Assembly (NCBI GenBank): GCA_036320915.1
Contig: JAXBDG010000002.1
Location: 62,001 to 126,000 of the forward strand
DNA length: 64,000 bases
Direction: 5' to 3'
DNA from: Linnemannia elongata
Taxonomy: Eukaryota > Mortierellomycota > Mortierellomycetes > Mortierellales > Mortierellaceae
In this document: in pieces, positions 48,632 to 60,975 of the stretch
Position numbering within the stretch: position 1 is the stretch's first letter
Layout of the letters: each line of letters opens with the position of its first letter
Position numbers and translations under genes: made by a program
The notes under the pieces: model-generated
Seen by the model: only the letters and a program-made list of their open reading frames with translations
Database searches by the model: none
What the model was told of the DNA's origin: nothing

Positions 48632-48906
48632 ACAGCAAGGAGAGGGATGGGACTTTATCAGGAAAAAATAAGATTAATAGACACTTTCAAACTGATCCCC
48701 ACATTTCCAACAAACAAAATGAAAGGGAGAAGACGAACGTCAAGTAGGTCATTTTCAATAACCAAATGAACAAGAGACAATAAATATGATACAATATTAT
48801 TTGGCGATTATGAGTGTATGGTAAAAGAAAAGAAGAGGAGGGAGATGAGACGATCTACTAGCGAAAAAAAAAGCGCCTACAAAACACCCTCCCCCAAAAA
48901 AACTTC

Positions 48907-50513
48907 CTAGTAGTCGACAGCCCATCCGTTCTTGGCCAAAAAGTCTTCACAGGCCTCCTTGAGGGCACGGTTCGGGATAATGTCGCGTTCAGTCATAGGC
49001 ACCTGGGCGACCGGATCAAACATGCGCCCGTAGCTGAAGTGCTCCAACAATGTGTTTCGCTCGTATGAGATTCCAGACTTGATCGAGGTCACCGGATCGT
49101 GCATGAGTTCGAATGTGATCTTGTCCAGTAGGTAATCAGGCACTTCTCGAGGTGCTGCAGGTGCCAGGATCGGTTTTTTGTAAGGTTCCTGGTCGACATC
49201 CATCGTGTTAGCGGGATTTGGTGACGCCTCGGGGGAGATGACTCCATTATCTTTGTTGGTGGTCGACCTTTTGTGCTCAATGTAAGGCCGGACATTATCG
49301 TCAGGGATCTCCGCCCGCTGCATCATTGCCTCCAACTGCTTCAAACGCTCCTCCTTGTCCGAACGCAAATCCGTCAAACAATCTTCATAATCAGATGAGT
49401 TCTTGTCAAGGGCATCGATCTGATGCTGAATATCCCGCTCGATGAGTCCCGAAATGTAGCGGTATGTATCCGAAACCTGAGCGATCCTCCTCCGTTCCTG
49501 CTCGATCCAGCGTTGTTTCTTGGCCTCCGAAATGACCGCAACAATATCCTTTGTAAATGCCGAGCGTTGCTCCAGCGCTAATTCGTACGCTAATTAATAG
49601 GATAAATAAACGATGTTTTAGTGAGTATGAATAAGGCTATGGGGTTGAATGATTTATGGTAATAGGACTGGGTCATGTGGAGTGTGATTGCTTTGTTGAC
49701 TTACATTTCTTCAAACGTGAGTATGCCTCCGACGGCTGTCCGAGTTCCAGCTGTGCTTTGCCCATCTATCAAAGTGAAATGAGGAGTTCCAACCTGTCAG
49801 CATATTGCCCTGTGTGTGTAATTTGGGCGAAATGGTTTGCCTCCTTTGTTGCTCTCGGGTTCAGTTGTTATCGTCGATACTTACAAAGTAGTATCCCTTG
49901 ACTATCATGCGCATTGTTGGCATTTGAGAAAAGAAAAGAGTTGAAGGTTAGTTTCCATTGCAGTGCTATAACATGCATTTGTTCTGCAAGAAACACAAAA
50001 GAACAGTGGTATGTGGGCATACCTGACTTTTTATCGAGCTCGACGACCCTCTCACAGTCCGATACAACGTTCACATACTTTTCCAACTATGTTGGTGATA
50101 CAAAAAAAAAAAAAAGTATCGTGGAAGATCCTTGTCAGTTCGTGTGTTTGCCTTGATAGTGTAGTTATTTTCCGTCTTGTGAATATTGACAGTTGTCCAT
50201 GTATCCGTGTGGATGTGAGTTGGTACCTTGAGGTAACAGTTGGCCCGATTCTGATAGTACACAGCGACCTTTGGGTCCTTGACCTACAATTATGTGCAAT
50301 GTAACAAAAGCCAAGCCTCCTTAGCCATTCTGTTGTCTCGGTTGTTGCATGGCATCCATTCGCCAATCATTAAATAAATAACAAGAAATAAAAATAAAAA
50401 GTCGACGTTACGATGGCAGTTGAGTATTCGTGGATGGCCTGGTCGAGGTCCTTGGCCTTGAAGAACTCGTTTCCTCTGAGCTTGTGCTGTTCTGCAGTCA
50501 ATGTCGATGCCAT
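48907..50513 (-). CDS. stub1: CHIP/STUB1-type co-chaperone E3 ubiquitin ligase
   Basis: Six exons: 50513-50412, 50283-50227, 50086-50023, 49901-49885 (17 nt), 49765-49705 and 49589-48907. Together 984 nt give 327 aa. Three TPR motifs form the N-terminal Hsp70/Hsp90 tail-binding region (KLRGNEFFKAKDLDQAIHEY, then VYYQNRANCYLK and QLELGQPSEAYSRLKK). A helical dimerisation hairpin follows (residues ~130-210). The U-box spans 250-327 (DKITFELMHDPVTSIKSGIS, FDPVAQVPM). CHIP binds chaperone C-termini and ubiquitinates their misfolded clients with UbcH5-type E2 enzymes. An Asp/Ser-rich loop (~215-245) separates the two. The protein is slightly longer than human CHIP (303 aa). CHIP is absent from budding and fission yeast, so its presence fits an early-diverging lineage. 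Confidence 0.92.
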
Positions 50514-51949
50514 GCTTCTTCCTTGTCCTTGGTTCTTTGTCTAGTCGAAGTGGTAGAGGTAGTGGTGGTGGTGGTGGTGGTGGTGGTGGTGGAGACGGGT
50601 GTGTGGCCGAGTAAGGGGGGTGTGAGTGTAAGAAGAGAAGGTGGAATGGGAGTGTCGGGTATGAATGAATGAACGAATGTTCGTTGGGTGGCCAAGAAGA
50701 AAAAAAGGACAAGAAAGGGAGAATAGAGAAGGGTGGTAGTGTGAGTGCAAAAAACAAAGACGCAACGACGACGAAAGAGCGAGAACAGGCACATATACAA
50801 ATAATCCCTTCCCCCATCGAAAGCGAACAGCGAATCGCGTTGCAGACATCTTGACTTGGATTTGTCATTTTCCACAGGGAATTGTTCCATACGATTCTTT
50901 TCTTTGTTGTCGTGTGTGTGTGTGTGTGTATGTTCTCCACTCACTCGATCGAGGGGCCGTACCTTTTACCTTTGTTCATATTCTCCCATTCATGCATTTC
51001 ACGTTCATAGAACAGTGGAAGGGAAGATACATCGGCACAATACACAGCACAGTGTGGTAGTAATACATTCCAACATTCATCATATCCACCGATCCATATC
51101 CAATTGGGTCTGACTGAGTGTGTATAGTGTTCTATGTTGATGGAATAGATGGAATCTAAATAACAATTGAAATGCACTATGGTCACTCATCCTCAGGAAC
51201 CATCAGTCTTCGGTCAATCCTAGGTCGTTAACCCTAGACCATACACGTTCCATATAGCTCCTAGGAAACACAAACACACATAGACCAGTAGTCCACCTTG
51301 CCCCTCTTCGTCTAATCGTCTTCTCCTCTCTTCCCATTACAGCATCATACTATTATCAAACAATTAGCCATATTATCTCTTCTGTTGCCCCCATGTGTCT
51401 AGATATCCTTCCTGCTCCTCTGGGAACATTCTCTGTGTTAACAAATAAAAACAAGGCATTCGCTCGGATGCCAATTATCCCGTCGACTGTTGTCTGCATT
51501 CAAATAATACTTTACACACATCCACTCCGCCGATCGTCTTTACCTTCAAATGCTCTCTCTTGTCCCCTCTTTCTATATTTCTCCTTCCACTTTCACACTC
51601 AACTACTTCAGCACCAGAGTTCGTCTCCACTCATAGGCTACACCTGTCCTACCCTTTGACTCCGATCGATCTGTCTCATGATAGGGTGCCTGGGGACAAT
51701 GGACTGGAATGTACAATGCTCTCTTCTTCTACTTCTTGTCCTTCTCATTCTTCTCGATATACCTTCCTTGCTTGCGGATTGACCTTCTACTCTCTCTTTT
51801 TTTTTCTTTGTCTTCTTTTCTTTCTCTGTTCCACTTTTCTTTATTTCTTGTCGCACTCATTCTCTTTCTCTCTTTCTCATTCACTTTCATTCCTTGTCTC
51901 CTCCTTCCCTCATCACCCATTCACTCATTCATTCATTCATTCATTCAAG
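50514..51949. promoter_or_regulatory. divergent spacer between stub1 and acyl-CoA ligase genes
   Basis: 1.4 kb with no supportable gene. A GGT-repeat (50557-50594), a GT run (50912-50929) and an ATTC array (51924-51945) abutting the acyl-CoA ligase start codon are visible. Stub1-side sequence is purine-rich on the plus strand. Confidence 0.6.
51924..51945 (+). repeat. ATTC tetranucleotide repeat in the 5' leader
   Basis: About five CATT units end 5 nt before the start codon of the acyl-CoA ligase, so length change would alter the leader directly. Confidence 0.7.
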
Positions 51950-54399
51950 ATGATCTTCCAGTCTTCAGACCCTGAACCCATCTACCCCGTGGTCGATATC
52001 TACCACTACCTCGAATCAAACCCCTTCAACGTTCAACCCGGCAAGACCGTCTTTGTCGACCCCATCACCGAGAAATCATTGACTTTCGGTCAGTTCCAGA
52101 ACGAGACCAAGCACTTCGCTGCTGGCCTCCAGGACTCTTATGGTTTCCAGCCCAAGGATGTTCTTGCCATCTTTTCCTACAACCAGGTATTGTTACATTC
52201 TTTTCATACTTCGTGTTACAGATGGACACTATTGTCCTCCATGATACCCTTCTTTCCAATTGATCGATCTATCGAACAAGCAACAGCGATAATTCACGCT
52301 CTAGCTGGTTTTTCTCTAACCCCCTTTTTTCGGAATTTACGAATTTATCAAAGAATCAAGAAAGAACAACCACCTACATTAAGTTGCACCTCTCTCAACC
52401 TTCTTTTTCTTTGAACAACAGACTAACGAAAACATACTTCCATAACAATAAATAGTACGACTTTGGAGTGCCAATTCTGGGAACATTGTGCGCAGGAGGT
52501 GTTGTGACAACCGTCAACCACTCCTACACCCTCGAGGAGGTCGTCCATCAGCTCAAGGATTCTGGCGCCTCGTACATGGTCACTACCGTCGATCTCCTCC
52601 CTACTGCCCTCGAGGCAGCCAAGATCTGCGCCATTAAGCGTGAGCACATCTTCCTCTTTGGTGGCAAGGACGAGGCTGGCCACAAGGCCTACCAATCCAT
52701 CTTTGCCAACCGTCTTGCTGCTCCCGTCAAGATCGATATGGATGATATTGCCTACCTCTGCTACTCTTCTGGCACCACCGGTAACGCCCATTTGCTGCTT
52801 CATGACGTGTATTACCATTGTGTTCGATTGCATCCGATCCGATTGCCTTTGAGCATGTTCGATTAAAAATGTACTCTTATCCATGTACAGCTACTTACCC
52901 GACCTTTCTCCGTTCTTCCCGTTGGCGCTGGCGCTGCTTCGTTTTTTTTTTTTTTTAATTCTTCTTCATCTTTGATGCGAGATAACAGGCAAGAGCAAGG
53001 GAGTGATGCTGACCCACCGCAACATTACCTCGAACTTGGTCCAGATCATGAGCTATGATGCCGAGGTCATCAAGCAGAAGGACCTTGTCATCCTTGGTTT
53101 CTTGCCCCTCTACCACATCTACGGCCTCATGAACTGCCTCCACATCTCACTCATCACCGTACGTTTTTTCGTTTTTTTCATTTTTCTTTTTCTTCCCAGT
53201 GTTTTCCCAACGGCCAATTGTGCTCTCATGCGAATGTTTATTTCATTGCATTGTTTTGTTTCGCTCGTTATGTTTTTTTTCGGTACTGAACCCTATGCAT
53301 GCATGCAATGTTTCCGCTCTCATTTTCTTTTTTGCTTACCATACCTACCCACTTCTTTTTTCTTGCAATGCTCTCTTCTTTGCTCACCATAGGGCACAGA
53401 GACGGTCATTATGCCCAAGTTCGACCTCCCCTCGTTCCTTCAAAACATCCAAAAGTACAGGGTCACCAACACCTTCATCGTGCCCCCCGTTGCCCTCGCC
53501 CTCGCAAAGCACCCCATGGTCCTCGACTACGACTTGACTTCTCTTCGTCATTTGGCCTGTGGTGCTGCTCCTCTCCCCAAGGATCTCTGCCAACGAATTG
53601 AGGAGAGATTGGGTGTTTACTGTCGTCAGGGATTTGGAATGACCGAGGCTTCTCCTTTGGTTGCTTGCTTGCGTCCTGATGCTCGTGGTCCTGATGGATC
53701 TGTTGGTCCCCTTGTTGCTGGTTTGAAGGCCAAGATTGTCGACCCTGAGACTGGCAAAGGTAGCCTTTACTTTTAAGGCAATTGTCAAGTAGTAATGTGT
53801 ATCATGATATCGCCGGGTTCGACAGCTATTCTAATTCATTTCTTTCTTTCTTTTACCACCATTTAGAATTGGGAGTGGGTCAGGCTGGAGAGTGGTTGTT
53901 GAAGGGCCCCAACGTGATGAAGGGCTACCTCAACAACATCGAGGCCACCAAACACACAATTCGCGAGGACGGCTGGATGCACACGGGCGACATTGTCTAC
54001 GTTGACGAGAAGGGTAACTGGTTCGTTGTCGACCGTCTCAAGGAACTCATCAAATACAAGGGCTTCCAAATCCCCGCCGCAGAACTTGAGGCTCTTCTCG
54101 TCACCCACCCCAAGGTCCTTGACGCTGCTGTCATCCCCGCCTACGATGAGTCTCAGGCCACTGAGATCCCTCGTGCCTATGTTGTTATTCAGGAGGGTGT
54201 TACCCAGAATGATGAGCTGAAGAAGGAGATCAAGGAGTTTTTGGCAGCCCGTGTTGCGCCCCACAAGAAGCTGAGGGGTGGTGTTGTGTTCACGAACGAG
54301 ATTCCCAAGTCTGCGTCGGGTAAGATCTTGCGTAAGGATATTGTCAAGATTGACCGTGCAACTGATTCCTCTGTTGCCAATGCCAAGGCGCATCTGTAA
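51950..54399 (+). CDS. 4-coumarate:CoA ligase-like acyl-CoA synthetase
   Basis: Exons 51950-52186, 52456-52780, 52989-53158, 53393-53759 and 53867-54399 sum to 1632, giving 543 aa. It is an ANL-superfamily adenylating enzyme with P-loop box I (YSSGTTGKSKGVM, ~residues 181-194). Next come A-motifs PLYHIYGL and GFGMTEASP, the GEWLLKGPNVMKGY block, and GWMHTGDIVYVDEKG. The C-terminal lysine motif is PKSASGKILRKDI. The order and spacing match plant 4CL and its fungal relatives, which activate hydroxycinnamic or medium-chain acids to CoA thioesters. The C-terminus AKAHL ends in AHL, which fits the relaxed peroxisomal PTS1 consensus, so peroxisomal targeting is plausible but unproven. Length is typical (~540-560). 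No catalytic residue is missing. Confidence 0.93.
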
Positions 54400-55841
54400 G
54401 CATTTCCTTTCTTTTATTATTATCTATACCCATCGTGTTGTCCCTTTTGTAACAAAGGGGGGTAGCGCGTTTCGTAGACCCAATTCTTTTTGACACATAG
54501 AAAAACTCAAAATTACACTTTTATCACTCCAAATGCTATGGTGGTGGTGTGCTGTGGGCAATCCTGGGTGAGTGTTAGAAGGAATGGCCTCCCTGAGAAA
54601 TCTTGAGCGAGCGAGTAGACACTTAGCCATCCTTCTTTCGCTTCTTCGGTGCCGTAAACAATCAAATCTCCTCCACTCCCCTGCATCGCCACTCCATTGC
54701 ACCAAAAGGCTTAAAAAGAAAAAGAAAGATGGTGTGAGAGCAGTGGCGTAATAGCATGCATGGGCGGTGAAAAAAATGGTGGTGTGTGCCAGTTAGGGGA
54801 AATACAATGCTTGTTGAGTTGTTTCGAGTTGTTTGGTTCTTGCTTGTTGCTTTTTGCTATTTTATTCTTGGTCGCCGTTGGATATGTTCTCGTCGCCCTT
54901 TTGGCGTTCTCTCTTTCTCTCTTTTTTTCCCATCCTCCCCATTCGCGATGAAACTGCTTCTTTACGCACACACGCTCGCATTCACAGAAAAACGAGAAGA
55001 ATGAGATGAAAGCGACAACATCCCAATCCCATCTCCCGCGGAACGTTTATTTTTTTCTGTGTCTTTACCTTCCCTGCGTTCGATGGATAGACATATGCAG
55101 TTTGCGTAAGCTAAGCCCGAACGCAATAACAATGTGAGCACGCAACCAAAAAAAAGCAAAAAGCGAGAGAAAACCCTCTCATTTCTCATCTCCCAGATGG
55201 GAAGAATGAGCAAGATTTTTTTTTGTGGTAGAGTGCTCTCATTTTTCTTCAGCAATGCGACAAAATAATACAAAGCCCGGCTGCAGTGGCTGACAACGGT
55301 ATTGCGATGTGATAATGGGATATGGAATGGATGACAACAATTGCTCTCTCACTTGAGTTCAATTGCGAAAGAGAGAGAGAGAGAAGGGAAGGAAGGTTGG
55401 ACCAGTCTGGACCTCCTTGTCTCATCTTTCCGCCACCAGCCATACCATAACTCACTCCCATACAGGGGCGTTCAAATATTAATATGTTTTCTAAGTAGAA
55501 AAATATAAATGTATTTTGTCCAGCCAGTCAGATACAAGGAGAACACAGTGTGTACCATCGTCATGCCCTTGCCATGACTCCCTTTTCTCCCTCCTTCACC
55601 TCACATACGATTGAAAAGGTACAGTTTTGAACAAGTTTTTTTTTTATATTTCTGCTCAACTCCTCCTCCCGCCCTTGCTCTGACCCGATGTCGTTGGTGG
55701 CCCGCCGCAGGTACAAATAGACCGAAGCACTCTTTTTCTTGTTGCTCTTTTTTTTTTTTTTTTTTTTTCTTTTCCCTTTTTCTTTTTTTTCTTCTTCTTC
55801 ACCCCTCTCCCTCCCTTTCATCCACACCAAAAACAACAACC
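54400..55841. other. intergenic region upstream of aquaporin gene
   Basis: 1.4 kb with no supportable gene. The last 100 bp are T-rich, including T20 (55749-55768), forming the leader. A purine run GA near 55372-55384 is also seen. Confidence 0.6.
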
Positions 55842-56909
55842 ATGTCCCACCACCACCACTCCCACGAGACCGACCCTCTCATTGAGCGTGTCGAGCGCGG
55901 CATTGCCCACGCCCACTACGAGGCCCACAGCAAGTGGGCTGGTATCCGTCACAAGGTAACTTCATCGTCCTTGCTTGACGTTTTTTTGTTGTCCGCAACG
56001 TCTCCCGTTCCGTCCTACGTCGATTTTCAAGAACTCGAAGAACCGGGGCATGCAAGCAGAGTTAGCAATCCACCGAAATGCCATGTCAGACAGAAACAAG
56101 CACCAAAGCACCAAAGCAACGATACACCAAAATACCGACAGAGATACAAAGGATCGAGAATGGGAACGCAGAGAGGCACAAAAGACAGACAAGGTTCAAT
56201 CAACACCCACCCACCCAATGTGTTCAATTTTGCTAACGTGCTTTCCCTGTACTTTTCTCGTCCTTCTTGCCCTGTTTCATCCCCCACATTCCATTCCCTC
56301 ATCCTCGCACACCACCCACTTCACACCAAAAATAGTTCAGAAAGGGATTCGCCGAGTTCTTGGGAACTGCCATCCTTGTCGCCTTCGGTTCGGGCGCCAT
56401 TGCCCAGTTGGTCTTCTCCCATAACAACTCCTGGTTCACCATGTCCTTGGGATGGGGTCTTGGTTTGACCTTCGGTATCTATGTTGCCGGAGGTGTCTCT
56501 GTAAGTTGCTTTGCTTTGCCTTTGTTTATTTTATTTTGTTGGTGTGGTTGGATGGGGAGGAGGTGGGGTGTTTGGGGCAGGGATTGAATGAGGAACGGAC
56601 CCTTTTTTCGTGTTCGTGTTCAGATTCCTTTTTTTGTGTTTCCGCGCGGAGAGTGACGATGTAGCGGAGTGCAATGGTGAAGAAGGGCAAGAACAAGACG
56701 AAACAAAGTACCACCGTACATACACCACGATACCATGGATATACACTCTAAAGCGCCTAAAAAATGACGATAATCAACCCGTTGACGACGACACAACTAC
56801 ACCAGAAAGCAAAACCACTCCGATTATTCATGCGCGACGGGAAATTGATGAAAACGAGATGGGATGACATAGAGTCGGTGGGGAGGAGTGAGAGGACACC
56901 CTTCTGCCT

Positions 56910-56941
<32 letters not shown>

Positions 56942-58143
56942 CATCTCAGTTTTTCTCTTCCCCTTTGTTTGTTTCTACCGAACTCTCACGCTGTTGGAGA
57001 GTTATTTTATGCAACACACCCCCTCGCTATGCACGATGCGCAAAGCAGCAAAAAAAGTCACAACAGCACGACAACTCGACGACACGACGTGCATATGCTA
57101 AGGAAAACCAAGGAAAGAGGCGAGACCAAACGAGGACACACAACAAACAACGCGTAACAAGCGGAGGAAGATGGAAAGAGCACAGATAACAACAACAACA
57201 ACACTATCGTGGAATGGTATCGAGGACATACAGCTTACGATATAATTAAGGACCAGACAGTAGTAGTGAGATCAAGAGATTCGCGCTCCTCTTTGCATAT
57301 ACAAACCACATATGATGCAACATAAGATAACATTGCAGTGCAACAAGACAGCATAGTCATACCCACCTTACATGAAGCCTTCAGGGGATGTGTTCGAGAA
57401 AGAGGGAGTGAAAAGAAGGATAGAAACATGACATCAACGCGCTTTTCCTGTTCCTTTCTTCTTTCTTCCTAACATGACAACTAACCTAACGTTTCTCTTC
57501 TTTCTCTGACCCCTTTCTTTCTACTTCTATCCTTTCTACAAACCCCAACCCTTTTCTATGAATGTAACTATAGGGTGCTCACTTGAACCCCGCCGTCTCA
57601 TTGGCAATGGTCATCTTCCGCGGCCTCTCCTGGGCCGACTTCATCGTCTACTCGATTGCCCAGTTCGCCGGTGCCTTCGCCGGTGCCCTTGTCGTCTACA
57701 TCACCAACTACTCTGCCATTAAGGAGGCCGCCGCCGAGGCCACCATTGGCATCTTCATCACCGGTCGTCAGTCCGATGCCGTCTCCACCACCGCCGCCTT
57801 TGTCGCCGAGTTCCTCGGTACCGCCCTCCTCCTCCTCGTCATCCTCTCGACCTCGGACAAGGGCAACACCCCCGCCGGTAACACCCAGCCCCTTATCATT
57901 GGATTGGCCTTGACTGCCATCGGAACCTCGTTCGGTTACCAGACTGGTTTCGCTCTTAACCCTGCTCGTGATTTGGCTCCTCGCTTCTTCACTTCCTTGT
58001 TCGGTTGGGGTTTGGAGGCCTTCTCTCGTCAGGGTTGGTACTTCTGGGTCCCCATTGTTGCTCCCTTCCTCGGTGCCATTGGAGGTGCTTTCACCTACGA
58101 CCTTTTGGTCTATGCCTCTGGCCCCTCCCCCCTCAACAACTAA
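55842..58143 (+). CDS. aquaglyceroporin (MIP family)
   Basis: Exons 55842-55955, 56336-56500 and 57574-58143 sum to 849, giving 282 aa. A His-rich short N-terminus (MSHHHHSHETD) is cytosolic. Six membrane helices follow; loops B and E carry LNPAVSLAMV (N98-P99-A100) and LNPARDLAPR (N222-D226). The Asp after NPAR is the GlpF-type marker of glycerol rather than strict water selectivity. Predicted to facilitate glycerol, water and small solutes across plasma membrane, important for osmotic balance and lipid precursor exchange. The second intron is 1073 nt, far longer than others in this gene, and carries T30 (56912-56941). AATAAA occurs at 58287. Length is family-typical. Confidence 0.94.
56912..56941 (+). 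repeat. poly-T tract, 30 T, in aquaporin intron 2
   Basis: An uninterrupted T run in the sense strand of the 1073-nt intron 2. Far from the acceptor (57573), so it is not the polypyrimidine tract. Confidence 0.8.
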
Positions 58144-59070
58144 GCTTGTGCTTTTCTTTATAGAAGAGTACGCTTTTTTTGTGTAGTTTTGAGAAAGGGA
58201 ATGTTTTTATTTCTTTTATCTGTACATATGAGAGTGAATATTTGAGTCGCTTCTTCGTGGAGTCTCGTCTGTTTTTCTCTTCGCAAAATAAATTTATTTA
58301 AAAAGAAAGGAATGGCTTGCAAGATCTGAAGATAATGTGGATAGAATTCTATTTTGCACATTGTCGGGAGGAGGGGGAGGTGGGGAGCCTAAGTTACAAA
58401 CTTACAAGACGATCAACTCGCTCTTAAAAGTATATCTACAAGATAAAAGGGCTACTTGGAGGTGGCTTCTGTGCTGCGTTTTACAAAATAAAAATAATAG
58501 GGACGGGACGGGCGACGATAGACCTCCTCACGCCCAACGACTAGGTTGATCAAAGACGACACAGGTGAGGGGTCTGGAAAAAGGCTGGTGAAAGACGACC
58601 CATACATGAAGGGGGGATAGGGGATGAATTGAGGTTCTGTTTTTGTGTAGGATCTGACAGATTTGTACTTTGTGCGAGTTTCCACAATGATGACTTCTGT
58701 AGAAAATTCAGGAACGGACATGTCAAGATAATAGGGATTAAAAGGCTGGTTCCATAAAGCACACACCTTTAAACATCTCGCCGCCCTGCTCAGCAAAAAT
58801 ACCAACACGTCCTTTGGCAGGAGAAGAAACCGAAGAACTCAAACAGTGCTACCATGGCAAGGTTGTGGCAGTGAGCTTGGCAGAATAATAAAAAAAAACC
58901 AGTGTTATGCATGCAATGCCAAGGATATATACGTGGTCAATTTTCAGTTCTGTGTCACCAGGACAGGAGGAAAGAAAAATAAAGAGTTCACTGTCACTGG
59001 AGATCATCTTTGTCTAAACATTCACCAAAAACTGAAAAAAAAGTCATCCCCATTACCATCAGCATCACGA
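58144..59070. other. intergenic region
   Basis: 927 bp between aquaporin and the first F-box gene. No gene is supportable. An in-frame ATG at 58846 would extend the F-box protein by 75 residues, but the stretch is not similar to its paralogue and is more likely leader. Confidence 0.6.
58287..58292 (+). terminator. polyadenylation signal of aquaglyceroporin gene
   Basis: AATAAA about 145 bp after the stop codon, followed by AT-rich sequence. Confidence 0.5.
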
Positions 59071-60975
59071 ATGTCGTCTGCAGGAACTCGTTTCTTCAAC
59101 ATCGCAGAGTTGACCGACATGGTCACAGAGCGACTAAACAAACACGACATCTCAACGCTTGCACAGACCAGTCGTCGCCTTCTTGAGCACTGTGAGCCGT
59201 TACTTTACATGGACCTGCGCCTCAATTATAAGCCCAATGGTCACTATCTTTTCGACTGCCGCTACTCTACTCTCGCGCTGGCACGCAACATTCACTATGT
59301 CAAGAAGTTGAGGATCTCTATTATCAACCTCGCTCTGCTCGCGGATTGCATGCGCGCCCATTTGCGTTCTATCGGCGCCAAGAAGCAGGATCTTTCTCTT
59401 GACTCGCTCTTCTCCCATCGCTCGATCACCACCTCCTCTTCCTTCTCTCACGTCGTACCGGTGCCACCTATGGCCAACTTGGAGCGACTTGAGACAACAC
59501 TTGTACGCGGTTCATACGCCTCCACATGCTTCTACTACCTCAAGACCGACAACAACCCCAAGAACACCCTCCGCCAATTCTGCCTGGTCCTCGATCTCAG
59601 CCCGCGCCTGACATACCTCAAGGCTGAGTGGATCTCCATCTCCAATGCCATTGGTCTTCGACTCCTATCAACGTCCTTGTCGGTCCTAGCATGCCTCGAG
59701 ACTCTGATCTTGGACGATGTGGTTGCCGACAATGATGATTGGGCGTGCATCGGACGTACTATTTTCAACAGCTCCTGTCCGTCCGTCCGAGTCCTTCTCA
59801 TCAAGATGAGCCGACCACTTTACAGTAAACGTTCTCGCCGAGTCGCAGCCACTTGGAGTAAAGCCAATCACGTGTTCATGGCCCTGGATCGAGCATCTCC
59901 AGCTATCCGAGATCGACTACACGATCTGACGATGTGGTCCGTCGCTTTCAACAAAGATTCATCCGACCAGGAACTCTCCTCCATTCTCAAGCGCTGTCCC
60001 AACCTCAAACGACTGACCTTTCCAGGCACCCTGAACCAATCCTACAACAACAACATCAGTCAGCTTATTGAAGACCATTGTCCAAAGGTATCCAGCCTGG
60101 CGTTCGTTGATTGGACCCACTACGGCAGAAGCCGCGCGCCGATCCCAACCTGGGTCATGACGCATATACCGGCTCAGCGGATTGAAGAGTTCAAGTGGAC
60201 CGGGTTCTTGGAAGAAATAACCCTGGCCAGGGCGCAACTGATGTTCAACCCCCATTCGCAGGTCCTTCGGAAGATTGTCTTTGAGCAGGGTCGCGGTGTG
60301 CACGGTGGAGCGATCAAGGTGATCTTGACAGAATGTCCGGCACTCGAGCATTTTCAGGCGGTAATTGAGGACTTCAAGTGTACCTTTGGCTCTACTATTA
60401 TGCTTTCGGATGCCATTGCTGATCCCTGGGTGTGTACAAAGCTGAAGGTCCTCGATCTTGCCATTTCCATGCCTGACATGTCTCGCCTTGCTCCTGGTCA
60501 AGATCCTTACTACAAGAGAGCGCCTATAGTCGAATTGGGCGATGTAGAGGTGGAACTACTAGGTCAGTTAGAGAAGCTGTACTTTCAGATCGGATTGTTG
60601 ACGGACTTGACCCATCTGGCATTGCGAGCAGTTATTGGATTCACCCCTGGGTATTGGCAGTCACCCTACCATGATGTGACAATGCCCTTTCCTGCGTTGC
60701 TAAATCTCCAAGAAGAGCAGACGGGTAGACCGGGGTACTTGGATCTGTTGCGAGGGTTGACGCAACTGGAGGAGCTCCGTGGATCAGTGAATACGAACAG
60801 CGAGGAGACAAAGGTAACAGTCGGGTGGGAGGAAGTGCGGTGGATGGCGCGGTATTGGCCCAACCTGAGGGTAGTGGCGTTCGCGAAGGACGAGAGCGAG
60901 TTGCGAGAACCGTTTGTGTGGCTTCAAAAGGAGCTTGATCTGATTGTCGACGCGGATCCCTTTTTTCAGTGGTAG
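59071..60975 (+). CDS. F-box protein with leucine-rich-like solenoid (copy 1)
   Basis: Single exon, 634 aa. The N-terminus (FFNIAELTDMVTERLNKHDI then STLAQTSRRLLEHCEP) is an F-box variant (residues ~8-50) that should bind Skp1. The remainder is a long Leu-rich solenoid with repeating L..L..L patterns (LKRLTFPGTLNQSY, ALEHFQAVIEDF, LKVLDLAISMP, LTQLEELRGSVN) and no membrane segments. Such proteins act as SCF substrate receptors; the substrate is unknown. It is a tandem paralogue of the following gene: both end in the pattern LQKELDLIVD...FQW or LHRELGLMVD...FRW. The start ATG at 59071 matches the paralogue's start alignment. Confidence 0.88.
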   Translation: MSSAGTRFFNIAELTDMVTERLNKHDISTLAQTSRRLLEHCEPLLYMDLRLNYKPNGHYLFDCRYSTLALARNIHYVKKLRISIINLALLADCMRAHLRSIGAKKQDLSLDSLFSHRSITTSSSFSHVVPVPPMANLERLETTLVRGSYASTCFYYLKTDNNPKNTLRQFCLVLDLSPRLTYLKAEWISISNAIGLRLLSTSLSVLACLETLILDDVVADNDDWACIGRTIFNSSCPSVRVLLIKMSRPLYSKRSRRVAATWSKANHVFMALDRASPAIRDRLHDLTMWSVAFNKDSSDQELSSILKRCPNLKRLTFPGTLNQSYNNNISQLIEDHCPKVSSLAFVDWTHYGRSRAPIPTWVMTHIPAQRIEEFKWTGFLEEITLARAQLMFNPHSQVLRKIVFEQGRGVHGGAIKVILTECPALEHFQAVIEDFKCTFGSTIMLSDAIADPWVCTKLKVLDLAISMPDMSRLAPGQDPYYKRAPIVELGDVEVELLGQLEKLYFQIGLLTDLTHLALRAVIGFTPGYWQSPYHDVTMPFPALLNLQEEQTGRPGYLDLLRGLTQLEELRGSVNTNSEETKVTVGWEEVRWMARYWPNLRVVAFAKDESELREPFVWLQKELDLIVDADPFFQW

